Source of the DNA: Desulfovibrionales bacterium
GTDB taxonomy: Bacteria > Desulfobacterota > Desulfovibrionia > Desulfovibrionales > Desulfonatronaceae
Length of the DNA: 64,000 nt
Assembly (NCBI GenBank): GCA_007693505.1
Contig: REDL01000075.1
Span: forward strand, 1-64,000
Direction: 5' to 3'
The translations under genes and the position numbers were made by a program. Of the stretch, positions 45,164 through 53,263 are shown in pieces. How positions within the stretch are numbered: the stretch's first letter is position 1; each line of letters starts with the position of its first letter. The notes under the pieces were generated by a model that worked only from the letters and a program-made list of their open reading frames with translations, was not told where the DNA came from and did no database searches.

Positions 45164-45251
45164 GTCTGCCAGTCGTGTCTGCCAATCCTGTCTGTCAGTC
45201 GTGCCTGCTAGTCATGTCTGTCAGTCATGTCTGTCAGTCATGTCTGGTCAG
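45164..45251. repeat. 13-bp tandem repeat between fliM and fliN
   Basis: Six full units and a partial one of GTCTGTCAGTCAT (plus strand) run head to tail: 45164, 45177, 45190, 45203, 45216, 45229 and the partial at 45242. The last two full units are identical and earlier ones differ at one to four bases. On the coding (minus) strand the unit is ATGACTGACAGAC, so each carries ATG and TGA. The fliM stop codon lies in the terminal unit. Confidence 0.9.
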
Positions 45252-46225
45252 TAGCGCACATCCGCTTCCTTGACCACCTGAAAGGCCCTGTTGGCCTTGA
45301 CGAAGCCGGGGAGGCAGAAGAACTTTTCCACCCCCTGGATCTTCACCTCCAGCGACTGGTCCGTGTCCGTGTCCAGCAGGAGAATATCCCCAATCTCCAG
45401 ATTCAAGAGCTGGCGACCGGTGATGGCGGTCCGCCCCAGGGGCACTACCAGTTCCACGGGAATTTCCAGCAACCGTTCCTTGAACCGGGAAAGCCAGGCA
45501 TGGTCCACTTCCAGCCGTTCGGATTGAAACGAGGCGTACAGTTTGGAGCGAATCGGTTCAATGGTGGAGTATGGCAGGCAGAAAACCAGGGAGCCGATGG
45601 CATTTTCCAGTTCCACTTCCATGGAAACCACAATGACCACATCGCTGGGGGGAACAATACTGGCAAACTGGGGGTTGATCTCCGTGCGCATGAGTTCGAC
45701 ATGGACATCATGCACCGGGGTCCAGGCCTGTTCCATGGAGGCCAAAAAAATCTTCACCACCCGTTCGATCACGGACTGTTCAATGGGCGTGAAATCGCGT
45801 CCCTCGACCTTGGGCTGACTGCCCTGGCCACCGAAAAAATTTTCCACCAGGGCGAATACCAGTCTGGTGTCCACCACCAGAATGGCATTGCCGCGCAAGG
45901 GGTCGATCTTGAAAATATTGATACTGGTCGGCACGGGCAGGGAGCGCATGAAGTCCCCGAACTTGGACATGTCGATGGACACCGGGTTGACATCGACCTT
46001 TTTGCGCATGGAATTGGCCAGGGCACTGGAGGCCAGCCGGGCAAACCGGTCATTGACAATCTCCAGGACCGGCATCCGGCCACGAATGATCCGGTCCTGG
46101 TTGGCCAAATCAAAGGAGATGATCCCGCTGTCGTCTCCGGCCACCGCGGCCTCGGTTTCAATCTCGCCACCGGTCAACCCCCGCAGCAGCGAATCGACTT
46201 CATCCTGGGACAGTATTTTGGTCAT
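45248..46225 (-). CDS. fliM: Flagellar motor switch protein FliM
   Basis: A 325-aa C-ring protein that binds CheY-P and reverses the motor. The N-terminal CheY-binding peptide is ILSQDEVDSLLRGL. The middle domain has LVFALVENFFGGQG, and the C-terminal SpoA domain has VELVVPLGRTAITGRQLLNLEIGD, residues 257-280. The length is normal. It lies 55 bases behind fliL on the same strand. Confidence 0.95.
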   Translation of the reverse strand: MTKILSQDEVDSLLRGLTGGEIETEAAVAGDDSGIISFDLANQDRIIRGRMPVLEIVNDRFARLASSALANSMRKKVDVNPVSIDMSKFGDFMRSLPVPTSINIFKIDPLRGNAILVVDTRLVFALVENFFGGQGSQPKVEGRDFTPIEQSVIERVVKIFLASMEQAWTPVHDVHVELMRTEINPQFASIVPPSDVVIVVSMEVELENAIGSLVFCLPYSTIEPIRSKLYASFQSERLEVDHAWLSRFKERLLEIPVELVVPLGRTAITGRQLLNLEIGDILLLDTDTDQSLEVKIQGVEKFFCLPGFVKANRAFQVVKEADVRY

Positions 46226-46280
46226 ACAGCTCCCGCTCGTGATGCACCCATGATTCCAACCTCCAGCCTATTCACGGGAA

Positions 46281-46793
46281 TCACTGGACCACGAATTCCG
46301 TGAAGTACACGTTGGTTACCCTGCCGCCCCCAACGATCTGGTTCAACCGCTCCACAATCTCGTTTTTCAGGGTGATCTTGCCCTCCATGCTGGCCAGATC
46401 GGCAAACGATTTCCCGGCCAAAAGCAGGATCACGGCGTCCCGGATGCGTGATGTGGATCGCTGCACCTCGCCCACCGCGGCCCGATCCCGCACCTCCACG
46501 TCCAGGGTCATGCGCAGAAACCGCCTGCCCAGAGGGTCGGCCAGATTGACAATAAAGGGGTCCAGCCTCACGATTTCCGGTGTAAAATCCGCTCTGGTTC
46601 CTGTCGCTTCCGCCCCGGGAACAGCCTGCTCCCCGGCCTGCTCCCCGGATTCGGCCCCCGGCCCCATCAAAAACCAGTAGGCAGCAGCCCCGCCGCCGCC
46701 CAACAGCAACAACACCAGCAGCAGGACGATCCATTTCGCCTTGCCGCCCTTTTTCGGTTCTTCCTCCACAGGAGCTGCGTTCTTTTTTGCCAT
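46281..46793 (-). CDS. fliL: Flagellar basal body protein FliL
   Basis: A 170-aa single-pass inner membrane protein that surrounds and supports the stator. The helix lies at about residues 20-43 (AKWIVLLLVLLLLGGGGAAA). A periplasmic domain follows, with LDPFIVNLADPLGRRFLRMTL and the C-terminal VYFTEFVVQ, both family features. A negatively charged linker with repeated GEQAGEQA lies between. It is between motB1 and fliM. Confidence 0.93.
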   Translation of the reverse strand: MAKKNAAPVEEEPKKGGKAKWIVLLLVLLLLGGGGAAAYWFLMGPGAESGEQAGEQAVPGAEATGTRADFTPEIVRLDPFIVNLADPLGRRFLRMTLDVEVRDRAAVGEVQRSTSRIRDAVILLLAGKSFADLASMEGKITLKNEIVERLNQIVGGGRVTNVYFTEFVVQ

Positions 46794-46867
46794 GCTTCAC
46801 CTCGTCGCCAAGTCAGTGGGAGTGCTTCCCGGACCGGTCAGTTGTCCTCGCCTCGGCAAGAGCCGCG

Positions 46868-47587
46868 CTACAATGCGGTTTTAAAGAGAATTTCCACCCG
46901 TCGATTCAGGGCCCGTCCTTCAGCTGTTCGATTGTCACCCACCGGCATGCGCTCCGCGTACGCCGAGACGGTCAGCTGGGCATCCGGAAGCCCGGCGGCC
47001 AGGAGGACCTCCAGCACGGATAAAGCCCGCAATGCGGACAGGGTGTCGTTGTCCATGGTTCGGCCCACCAGGCTGTCCGTGTGCCCGGAGACGTTCACCA
47101 CGTTGGGAACGAAGAGAACCAGGGGCGCCAATATTTCCAAAAGCCGCTTGGCGGGATCGTCCAACGTGTAGCCTCCCAAGGGAAAAAGCAGATCCTCGGT
47201 GAGCAGGATGGCCACCCCTTCCGGACGTTCCAGGAGCCGAAGGTTCTCGTCCAGTGTGGAACGGGGAATCTCCCGCGGCAACACGTCGTCCGGGAACAAT
47301 AAATCCCGGATGCGCTGTTCATTGTCCCGGAATTCCCAGGGACGTTCCAGCAGTTCCACGACCATTTCCACCTTGGTGGGAATACGACCGGCGGTCTGTC
47401 TGGAAACAACCCCCAGGTTGGCTCCAAAAAGCGTCATGGCCTCGGTGATCACCTGGCGATCCATGGACGACATGCTCAACAGCAAGACAAAAAAGGTCAA
47501 GAGCAGGGTGATCAAATCGGAGAACGTGGTCAACCACCCCATGGGATCAACCTTGCTCCCTCCGCCCTTTTTCTTTCGCTTGGCCAC
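46868..47587 (-). CDS. motB: Flagellar stator protein MotB (canonical copy)
   Basis: A 239-aa stator subunit. The N-terminal helix reads TTFSDLITLLLTFFVLLLS, with the proton-carrying Asp at residue 24. The C-terminal OmpA-like domain binds peptidoglycan (VNVSGHTDSL, LSVLEVLLAAGL, EGRALNRRVEILF). It pairs with MotA to form the ion channel that drives rotation. A second motB-like gene lies directly upstream. Proton versus sodium use cannot be told with certainty. Confidence 0.92.
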   Translation of the reverse strand: MAKRKKKGGGSKVDPMGWLTTFSDLITLLLTFFVLLLSMSSMDRQVITEAMTLFGANLGVVSRQTAGRIPTKVEMVVELLERPWEFRDNEQRIRDLLFPDDVLPREIPRSTLDENLRLLERPEGVAILLTEDLLFPLGGYTLDDPAKRLLEILAPLVLFVPNVVNVSGHTDSLVGRTMDNDTLSALRALSVLEVLLAAGLPDAQLTVSAYAERMPVGDNRTAEGRALNRRVEILFKTAL

Positions 47588-47650
47588 TCTCGCTCCGTTC
47601 AGGCCCAGTGCTCAGCCCATCCGCTCTGGCCCTGCGGCAAAGTCATTCAG

Positions 47651-48487
47651 TTACGGGCGGACCGGATCCGGGGCCGGATCATCCGGAAACCTGAAGATGA
47701 AGTCCCGGTAGATGAACTGCTCCGGCGTGACCATGACCTCTGGGCGGGCCAATCGCGGCGCCCAGGACTCGGCCCGCCGGTCCAGGATGAACTCCACCCG
47801 CCTGTTGGCTCGGCGTCCCTCGGGCGTTTGGGGATTCCCGCGTGGCTGAAAGCGCCCCAGCCCTTCCATCCGGAGATTGCCCACCGGAACGCCCTGCTCC
47901 AGCAAAAATTGATAAACGCTCATTGTCCGGAACAGGGACAGTGCCCAGGACGGGTCCGGAATCTCGTCCTGCATCACGACCAGATAGTCCGCTACAAACT
48001 CGTCGCGCAAAATCGAGGTATGCCCGGCAATCTGCACCGGCGAAGCCACGGTCTGCAACACCGGGACCACCTGCTCCAGAAACACCCGGCCCTCGGAGGA
48101 GAGCTCGGTCTGACCCGGTTCGAACAAAACAGCCGTGTTGACGCTAAAAATCTGAACGAACCGGTTGCTGACGAACTGCAGGTCCTCCTCGATATCGTCC
48201 CAGAGCAGGTCCTTGAGCGCGGCCAAGTCGTGATCCGGCGGGATCGGCCCGGGATGAACGGTATCCACCATTTCCCGAACCCCCAAAACATCCGGCTTGG
48301 CCGGGGCCATGCCAAAAGTGCCGAGTAGCGAACCAATGGCCAAACGGATTCGTCGCTCATCCATCAACGATGCATTGGTCACCAGGTAGACAAAAAACGC
48401 CATGATCAGAATCATCAACCCCGTGAAGGTCAACAGCCATCCCGGAGTTTGCGGCGGCGCCTTTTTTTTTTCCCGCTTCCTGGCCAT
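47651..48487 (-). CDS. MotB-like protein lacking the channel Asp
   Basis: A 278-aa protein with the MotB plan: basic N-terminus, one helix, plug-like linker, and a C-terminal OmpA-like domain ending EGRRANRRVEFIL. In the helix (LLTFTGLMILIMAFFVYLV) the essential Asp of MotB is Gly23, encoded by GGG at 48419-48421. The peptidoglycan motif GHTD reads GHTS. It therefore cannot carry protons in the usual way. It sits between motA and the canonical motB, in the same operon. It may be a structural stator partner, regulator or decoy. Confidence 0.88.
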   Translation of the reverse strand: MARKREKKKAPPQTPGWLLTFTGLMILIMAFFVYLVTNASLMDERRIRLAIGSLLGTFGMAPAKPDVLGVREMVDTVHPGPIPPDHDLAALKDLLWDDIEEDLQFVSNRFVQIFSVNTAVLFEPGQTELSSEGRVFLEQVVPVLQTVASPVQIAGHTSILRDEFVADYLVVMQDEIPDPSWALSLFRTMSVYQFLLEQGVPVGNLRMEGLGRFQPRGNPQTPEGRRANRRVEFILDRRAESWAPRLARPEVMVTPEQFIYRDFIFRFPDDPAPDPVRP

Positions 48488-48524
48488 GGGGGCTCTCCCG
48501 GCATATTGCCCGCCAAATCAACGC

Positions 48525-48566
48525 GACAGGGTCAATCCGACAGGGTCAATTCAACTGGATCAGTCC
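48525..48566. repeat. Degenerate 14-bp tandem repeat at the motA 3' end
   Basis: GACAGGGTCAATCC, GACAGGGTCAATTC and AACTGGATCAGTCC are consecutive 14-base units, the first two nearly identical. The motA stop codon lies within the third. This is the second short repeat array in this flagellar operon. Confidence 0.6.
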
Positions 48567-49321
48567 GACTGCGTCCGCATTTTCGGAGGCAGGTATCCGT
48601 TGAGTTTTTCCTCAATGATCCTTGGATTTTCACCACGGGAGATGGACAAGATCCCCTCCAGAGCCAACTCCCGGAGCAGCACTTCCTCCTTGCTCCGGGT
48701 ACGCAACTTCCCGGAAAGCGGATTGAAAACCAGGTTGGCCAGGACAGCGCCGTAGAACGTGGTGATCAAGGCCACGGCCATGGCCGGTCCAATGGCTGCC
48801 GGGTCGTCCATGCTTTGCAGCATCTGCACCAGGCCGATAACCGTGCCGATCATGCCCAGGGCCGGAGCGTACATGCCCATGGCCGCGAAAATATCCGCCC
48901 CGGTCTCATGGCGTTCCTGGAGATAGGCAATCTCCGTTTCCATGATGTCCTGGATCATCTGCGGTTCCACCCCGTCCACCGTCAGCTGCATGGCTTTGCG
49001 CAGATAGGGGTCGTCGATTTCCTTGAGCAGGGGCTCCAGGGAGAGAATGCCTTCCTTGCGGGCCCGGTTGGCGTATTCCAAAAACTGGCCAATGGTCTCT
49101 GACGGCTTGGGCAGCTGGGCAAAAAAACAATTCTTGACCACACCGGCCACGCCGAGAATGTGCCCCAAAGGGTAGTGGACCAGCGTTGCCCCCAGGGTGC
49201 CGCCAAGAACGATCAATGCGGAAGGGATGGATACGAACACGAACAGGCTGCTGCCCATCATGATCGCGGAAATGACCAGCCCGAAGGAAAGCACTACCCC
49301 GATGATCGTCGCCAGATCCAT
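48560..49321 (-). CDS. motA: Flagellar stator protein MotA
   Basis: A 253-aa stator subunit with four membrane helices. Family features are IIGVVLSFGLVISAIMMG, FVSIPSALIVLGGTLGATLVHYP, the cytoplasmic loop, and GMYAPALGMIGTVIGLVQML with the conserved channel proline, followed by ALITTFYGAVLANLVFNPLSGKL. It is the first gene of the minus-strand flagellar operon. Its 3' end runs into short 14-bp repeats (48525-48566). Confidence 0.95.
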   Translation of the reverse strand: MDLATIIGVVLSFGLVISAIMMGSSLFVFVSIPSALIVLGGTLGATLVHYPLGHILGVAGVVKNCFFAQLPKPSETIGQFLEYANRARKEGILSLEPLLKEIDDPYLRKAMQLTVDGVEPQMIQDIMETEIAYLQERHETGADIFAAMGMYAPALGMIGTVIGLVQMLQSMDDPAAIGPAMAVALITTFYGAVLANLVFNPLSGKLRTRSKEEVLLRELALEGILSISRGENPRIIEEKLNGYLPPKMRTQSD

Positions 49322-49506
49322 GAGGTTCCCTCAACTCCTCTTGCCGCGTGAAGGCCTCTTGCGTCCCCACGCATTGACGCATTCCACCTGATGGAGATTT
49401 CCGGTCCGTGTCCTCGGAACCCCAAAGACAAAACAGAAAAGCAAAACCATTCCAAACAATTCATTTCTCCAATAATGGCCGCTTGGCGCCACGATCGCCC
49501 TGCGGC

Positions 49507-50205
49507 TCATGAACCGTGCACCGGGCGATCCCCGAATATCCGGGTCCCGATGCGCACCATGGTCGCCCCCTCGGCAATGGCCTGGGGAAAATCGTCCGTT
49601 GTGCCCATGGAAAGCTCTGGCAAGGACCATCCGGTTCGGGCCTGCTCAACATCCCGCAAATTGCGCAGTGCGGAAAAAAAACGTTGCTTGTCCGCCAGAT
49701 CCACGTCAAAGGGCGGCAAGGCCATCAGTCCTCGCAGCATCAGAGCAGGCATCGCCTCAAGCTGGTCGACCAGGTTCGGCACGTCCTCCGGCAAAACCCC
49801 GCCTTTTTGGTGCTCATCCCCAACATTCACCTGGATAAGTACTTCCAGGGCTTGATTGACTGCGTGGAATTTTCTATGCAAATCAAGCGCCAACTTCGCA
49901 CTGTCCAAGGCGTGAAACATGCTGAAATGGCCTGGTAGGTACTTGACCTTGTTGCGTTGCAACCTGCCCAGAAAGTGCCAGCGCAGGTCAGATCGGCCAA
50001 CCTCGTGTTGCTTGCGTAGCGCTTCCTGAACGTAATTCTCTCCAAAGTCGCGCTGGCCCTTTTCGGCCACCGTCGCTACCGCCGCTGCCGGCTGGTACTT
50101 GGAAACCGCGATGATCCGGACCTCGTTTGGCCTGCGGCCATGTCGCAACGCAAGTTCATCCACATACTGCCGGGTTCGAGCATACCGTTCACCCACGTCA
50201 TCCAT
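49507..50205 (-). CDS. yggS: PLP homeostasis protein YggS/PLPBP
   Basis: A 232-aa single-domain PLP-binding barrel protein. The PLP lysine is in IIAVSKYQPA. GQRDFGENYVQEAL, WHFLGRLQRNKVKYL, VLIQVNVGDEHQKGG and ELSMGTTDDFPQAIAEGATMVRIGTRIFG follow the family exactly, the last with the usual GMSxD read as GTTDD. It buffers free PLP and protects vitamin B6 and amino acid balance. The second base of GMSxD differing is common enough not to doubt function. It is transcribed away from the aminotransferase gene. Confidence 0.93.
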   Translation of the reverse strand: MDDVGERYARTRQYVDELALRHGRRPNEVRIIAVSKYQPAAAVATVAEKGQRDFGENYVQEALRKQHEVGRSDLRWHFLGRLQRNKVKYLPGHFSMFHALDSAKLALDLHRKFHAVNQALEVLIQVNVGDEHQKGGVLPEDVPNLVDQLEAMPALMLRGLMALPPFDVDLADKQRFFSALRNLRDVEQARTGWSLPELSMGTTDDFPQAIAEGATMVRIGTRIFGDRPVHGS

Positions 50206-50499
50206 GGGCGATTACTCCTGTTTTCATGTGCACAACCACAACCGACTCCCAACTGGACCTGTTTTCAAACCCCGAATACTCCCTCCACCTGACTCCTGAC
50301 ATTCAACTTGCAACTTTGAACCCCCACTCCCCCGGCACACCTTGAAGTGTTCATCCCTTCTGGTCAATACTTGCGCCTGAAAAGGGTCGCGTCGATGCTT
50401 GTGCTCAGCCGACCTTTGGAGTTACAAAATCCGGAGTCAGGGGCTGCCCTCTCGCTTGCGGCCATTAATGTCCAAACCTCGTCTTTTTCAGGAGTTCCC

Positions 50500-51678
50500 A
50501 TGCGCATTGCTCAAAAAATCCTTTCCATCCCCCCTTCGGCCACCCTGGCGGTGAATGCCAAGGCCCAGGAACTGGCGGCTCAAGGGAGGAAGATCATCAG
50601 CCTGGCCGTCGGCGAGCCGGATTTCCCTACCCCGGAACATGTTCGTCAGGCGGCCAAGGACGCGCTGGATGAAGGATTCACCCGGTATACACCGGTTCCC
50701 GGCATACCGGCTCTGCGCAAGACCGTGGCCGCTTATTTCGCCGGGATCAGCGGTCAGGACGAACTGCCCGCCGAGGCGATCATGATCTGCAACGGAGGGA
50801 AACATGCCCTGTACAACCTGTTCCAGGCGCTGCTGAATCCCGGCGAGACGGTGCTCATCCCGGCCCCGTACTGGGTCAGTTATCCGCCCATGGTTTTGCT
50901 GGCCGAAGGCAAACCGGTGATCATTCCGTCCACCCCGGAAAAACGCTTCCTGGTCACCGTGGACGACCTGGAAGGTCATGCCCCGCCCACATCCCGCATC
51001 CTGGTGCTCAACTCCCCCTCCAACCCCACCGGCTGCCATTACACCCAGGACGAGTTGGATGCCCTGATCGGTTGGGCCATGGAGCGGGATATCTTCGTGA
51101 TCTCCGATGAAATCTATGATCAACTGGTCTATGCGCCGGCTCGGCCCAGCAGCGCTGTTTCCTGGTGGGCTCGGTTCCCGGACAAGGTCGCGGTGGTCAA
51201 CGGTCTGTCCAAATCCATGGCCATGACCGGATGGCGGATCGGCTACGTCCTGGCCCATCCGGACCTGATCAAGGCCATGGTTCGCATCCAAGGCCAAAGC
51301 ACCTCCAACGTCTGCTCCATCACCCAGAAAGCAGCGCTGGCTGCCCTGACCGGCCCCATGGACAGTGTGCGGGAGATGCGTACCGCGTTTCAGCGCCGCC
51401 GGGATCTGGCCCTGGATCGGATCACCTCCTGGCCCGGCGTGGTCTGCCCGCGTCCGGACGGCGCATTCTACCTGTTCCCGCGGCTGGACGCCCTGTACAC
51501 GCCGCAGCGAAATACGTCCGAGGCCTTGTGCACCCATGTCCTGGAGCAGGCCGGAGTGGCCCTGGTCCCCGGCGCGGCCTTTGGCGACGACCGCTGCGTC
51601 CGCTTCTCCTACGCCCTGGATGACCAGACCCTGCTCACGGCTCTGGATTTGGTCCAGGACGCCCTGCTGAGCGGCTGA
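50500..51678 (+). CDS. Class I PLP-dependent aminotransferase (aspartate aminotransferase type Ib)
   Basis: A 392-aa cytoplasmic enzyme of the fold I aminotransferases. It has SLAVGEPDFPTPEHV, the RYTPVPGIPALRKTVAAYF region, LNSPSNPTGCHYT, SDEIYDQLVY and the PLP lysine motif NGLSKSMAMTGWRIGY. This matches aspartate/prephenate aminotransferases of the thermophile/Rhizobium type. The ATG at 50500 has AGGAG five bases upstream; the longer open frame was not chosen. The substrate range (Asp, Phe/Tyr or prephenate) is not certain. Confidence 0.92.
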   Translation: MRIAQKILSIPPSATLAVNAKAQELAAQGRKIISLAVGEPDFPTPEHVRQAAKDALDEGFTRYTPVPGIPALRKTVAAYFAGISGQDELPAEAIMICNGGKHALYNLFQALLNPGETVLIPAPYWVSYPPMVLLAEGKPVIIPSTPEKRFLVTVDDLEGHAPPTSRILVLNSPSNPTGCHYTQDELDALIGWAMERDIFVISDEIYDQLVYAPARPSSAVSWWARFPDKVAVVNGLSKSMAMTGWRIGYVLAHPDLIKAMVRIQGQSTSNVCSITQKAALAALTGPMDSVREMRTAFQRRRDLALDRITSWPGVVCPRPDGAFYLFPRLDALYTPQRNTSEALCTHVLEQAGVALVPGAAFGDDRCVRFSYALDDQTLLTALDLVQDALLSG

Positions 51679-51815
51679 TTCCGCCCTGTTCCCAAATCAA
51701 ATCGGAATCGACAAATTCCATGAAATCCTCCTTTGACCTCCAAACAGTTTTCAACATGATCCCGACCAGGCCCCGGCACTGCGCATCATGATGAACGGCA
51801 CGTAGAAGAACCGTC

Positions 51816-53261
51816 TTGGGAACCAAGATTCCTTTCGGCCCCAGGCCGTTTCAGCCCGTCAAATTCCTGTCATGGAGTTCCCTGGTCCTGATCCTGGCGG
51901 TGAACCTGATGCTTTCGGTGTTCATCGCCAACTCCGCCCGCCAGACCATGCTGGAAAAAAATCAGGAGTTTGCCATCCTTTTGGCGGAGAATCTCAATCA
52001 TCAGATATTTCAACGCTTCACCCTGCCCACGGTCATCGGCTTCGGCCGGATTGAGCTGCGCCAGCCAGCCCAGTTCGAGCGGCTGGACCAGATCGTCCTT
52101 TCCACGATTCACAGCTTTCACGTTCGGGAAGTGCGCATCTACGACTTTGACCACGAAATCGCCTATTCCACCAACCATGAGCTGGTGGGCAAACGCGAGG
52201 CCGCGGGCAAGGCCGTGCGCCAGGCCCTGGACCCGGGCATCTCCAGTTTCGAGCTGATCAGCCGGGTTTCCTCCTGGTGGGCCATGTTCACCCTGGAGCT
52301 TGCCCCGGAAAGCTTTGTCCTGCGAACAACGTATCCCCTGCGGGCCGAACGTGGTTTCGACCCGGTCGCCGGCCCGGGGCCGATCATGGGCGCCCTGGAG
52401 TTCACCCAGGACATCACCGACGACTATGAAGCGGTCCTGCTCTTCCAGATTTTGATTCTGGCCGCCTCCTTTGCCTCCTCCCTGCTGCTTTTTTCGGTAC
52501 TCTACCTGATCATCCGCCGGGCAGCGGGAACCATCGCCAAGCGGGCCGATGAAAAGGAACGCCTGGAGCGGGAACTGCACCAAAACGAGAAACTGGCCAG
52601 CATGGGCCGCACCGTGGCCAGCATTGCCCATGAAATCCGCAATCCCCTGGGCATCATCCGGAGCACGGCCGAGCTGTTGATGAAGCGGTCCCAATCCCGG
52701 AACGAGGAGGCGGACCCGCAGCAGACCCGCCTGCTTAAGGCCATCTACGACGAGTCCATCCGGCTCTCGCAAACCGTGAACGATTTTCTGGATTACGCCC
52801 GGCCCAGGTCTCCGAATAAAAGCCGTGTCGTCCTCTCCCAGATTCTGGATCAGGTCCTGGCGTTCTGGGAACACGAAATGGGGCGCAATCAGGTGGTGGT
52901 GCTTCGCGAGGAAATCGAGGGGCTGTCGGTCATGGGCGACAAGGACCTGCTCTACCGGGCGGTCTACAACGTTCTCGCCAACGCCCTGCAAGCCATGAAC
53001 GGCCCGGGAACGATCCGCATCAGCACGCAAGAAGATGCCGCCCATGTGACGTTGTCCATCCACGACTCCGGCCCGGGCATCCCGCCTCAGCTTGCGGACA
53101 AAATCCAGGATCCCTTTTTCACCACCAAAGAAAAGGGCACTGGTCTTGGCCTGTCCATTGTCAGCAGCATTTTACGCAGCCACAACGCCCGCCTCGAAAT
53201 GACCAATCACCCCCAAGGCGGCGTGGAAGTCCGGATGATTTTTCCGGCCAACGAGGATTGA
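51816..53261 (+). CDS. Membrane sensor histidine kinase
   Basis: A 481-aa two-helix sensor kinase. Helices lie at about 21-40 and 207-232, enclosing a periplasmic sensor of about 165 residues with no named family. The kinase core has the H box IAHEIRNPLG (His272), N box YNVLANALQAM, G1 HDSGPGIPP and G2 KGTGLGLSIVSSIL. The type is NtrB/AtoS/ZraS. The start is a TTG at 51816; the next ATG is inside the first helix. The sigma-54 response regulator gene follows after two bases, so the two form one system. The signal is unknown. Confidence 0.9.
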   Translation: MGTKIPFGPRPFQPVKFLSWSSLVLILAVNLMLSVFIANSARQTMLEKNQEFAILLAENLNHQIFQRFTLPTVIGFGRIELRQPAQFERLDQIVLSTIHSFHVREVRIYDFDHEIAYSTNHELVGKREAAGKAVRQALDPGISSFELISRVSSWWAMFTLELAPESFVLRTTYPLRAERGFDPVAGPGPIMGALEFTQDITDDYEAVLLFQILILAASFASSLLLFSVLYLIIRRAAGTIAKRADEKERLERELHQNEKLASMGRTVASIAHEIRNPLGIIRSTAELLMKRSQSRNEEADPQQTRLLKAIYDESIRLSQTVNDFLDYARPRSPNKSRVVLSQILDQVLAFWEHEMGRNQVVVLREEIEGLSVMGDKDLLYRAVYNVLANALQAMNGPGTIRISTQEDAAHVTLSIHDSGPGIPPQLADKIQDPFFTTKEKGTGLGLSIVSSILRSHNARLEMTNHPQGGVEVRMIFPANED

Positions 53262-53263
53262 AC

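Noticed and set aside
45164-45251. CRISPR-like array
   Set aside because: Units are contiguous 13-mers without spacers, so it is a simple tandem repeat.
49430-49470. Possible sigma-54 promoter upstream of motA
   Set aside because: TGGAATGGTTTTGC has GG and GC one base too close, and the -24 element is poor.
51870-53063. 397-codon minus-strand open frame
   Set aside because: Antisense of the sensor kinase, which has all kinase motifs on the other strand.
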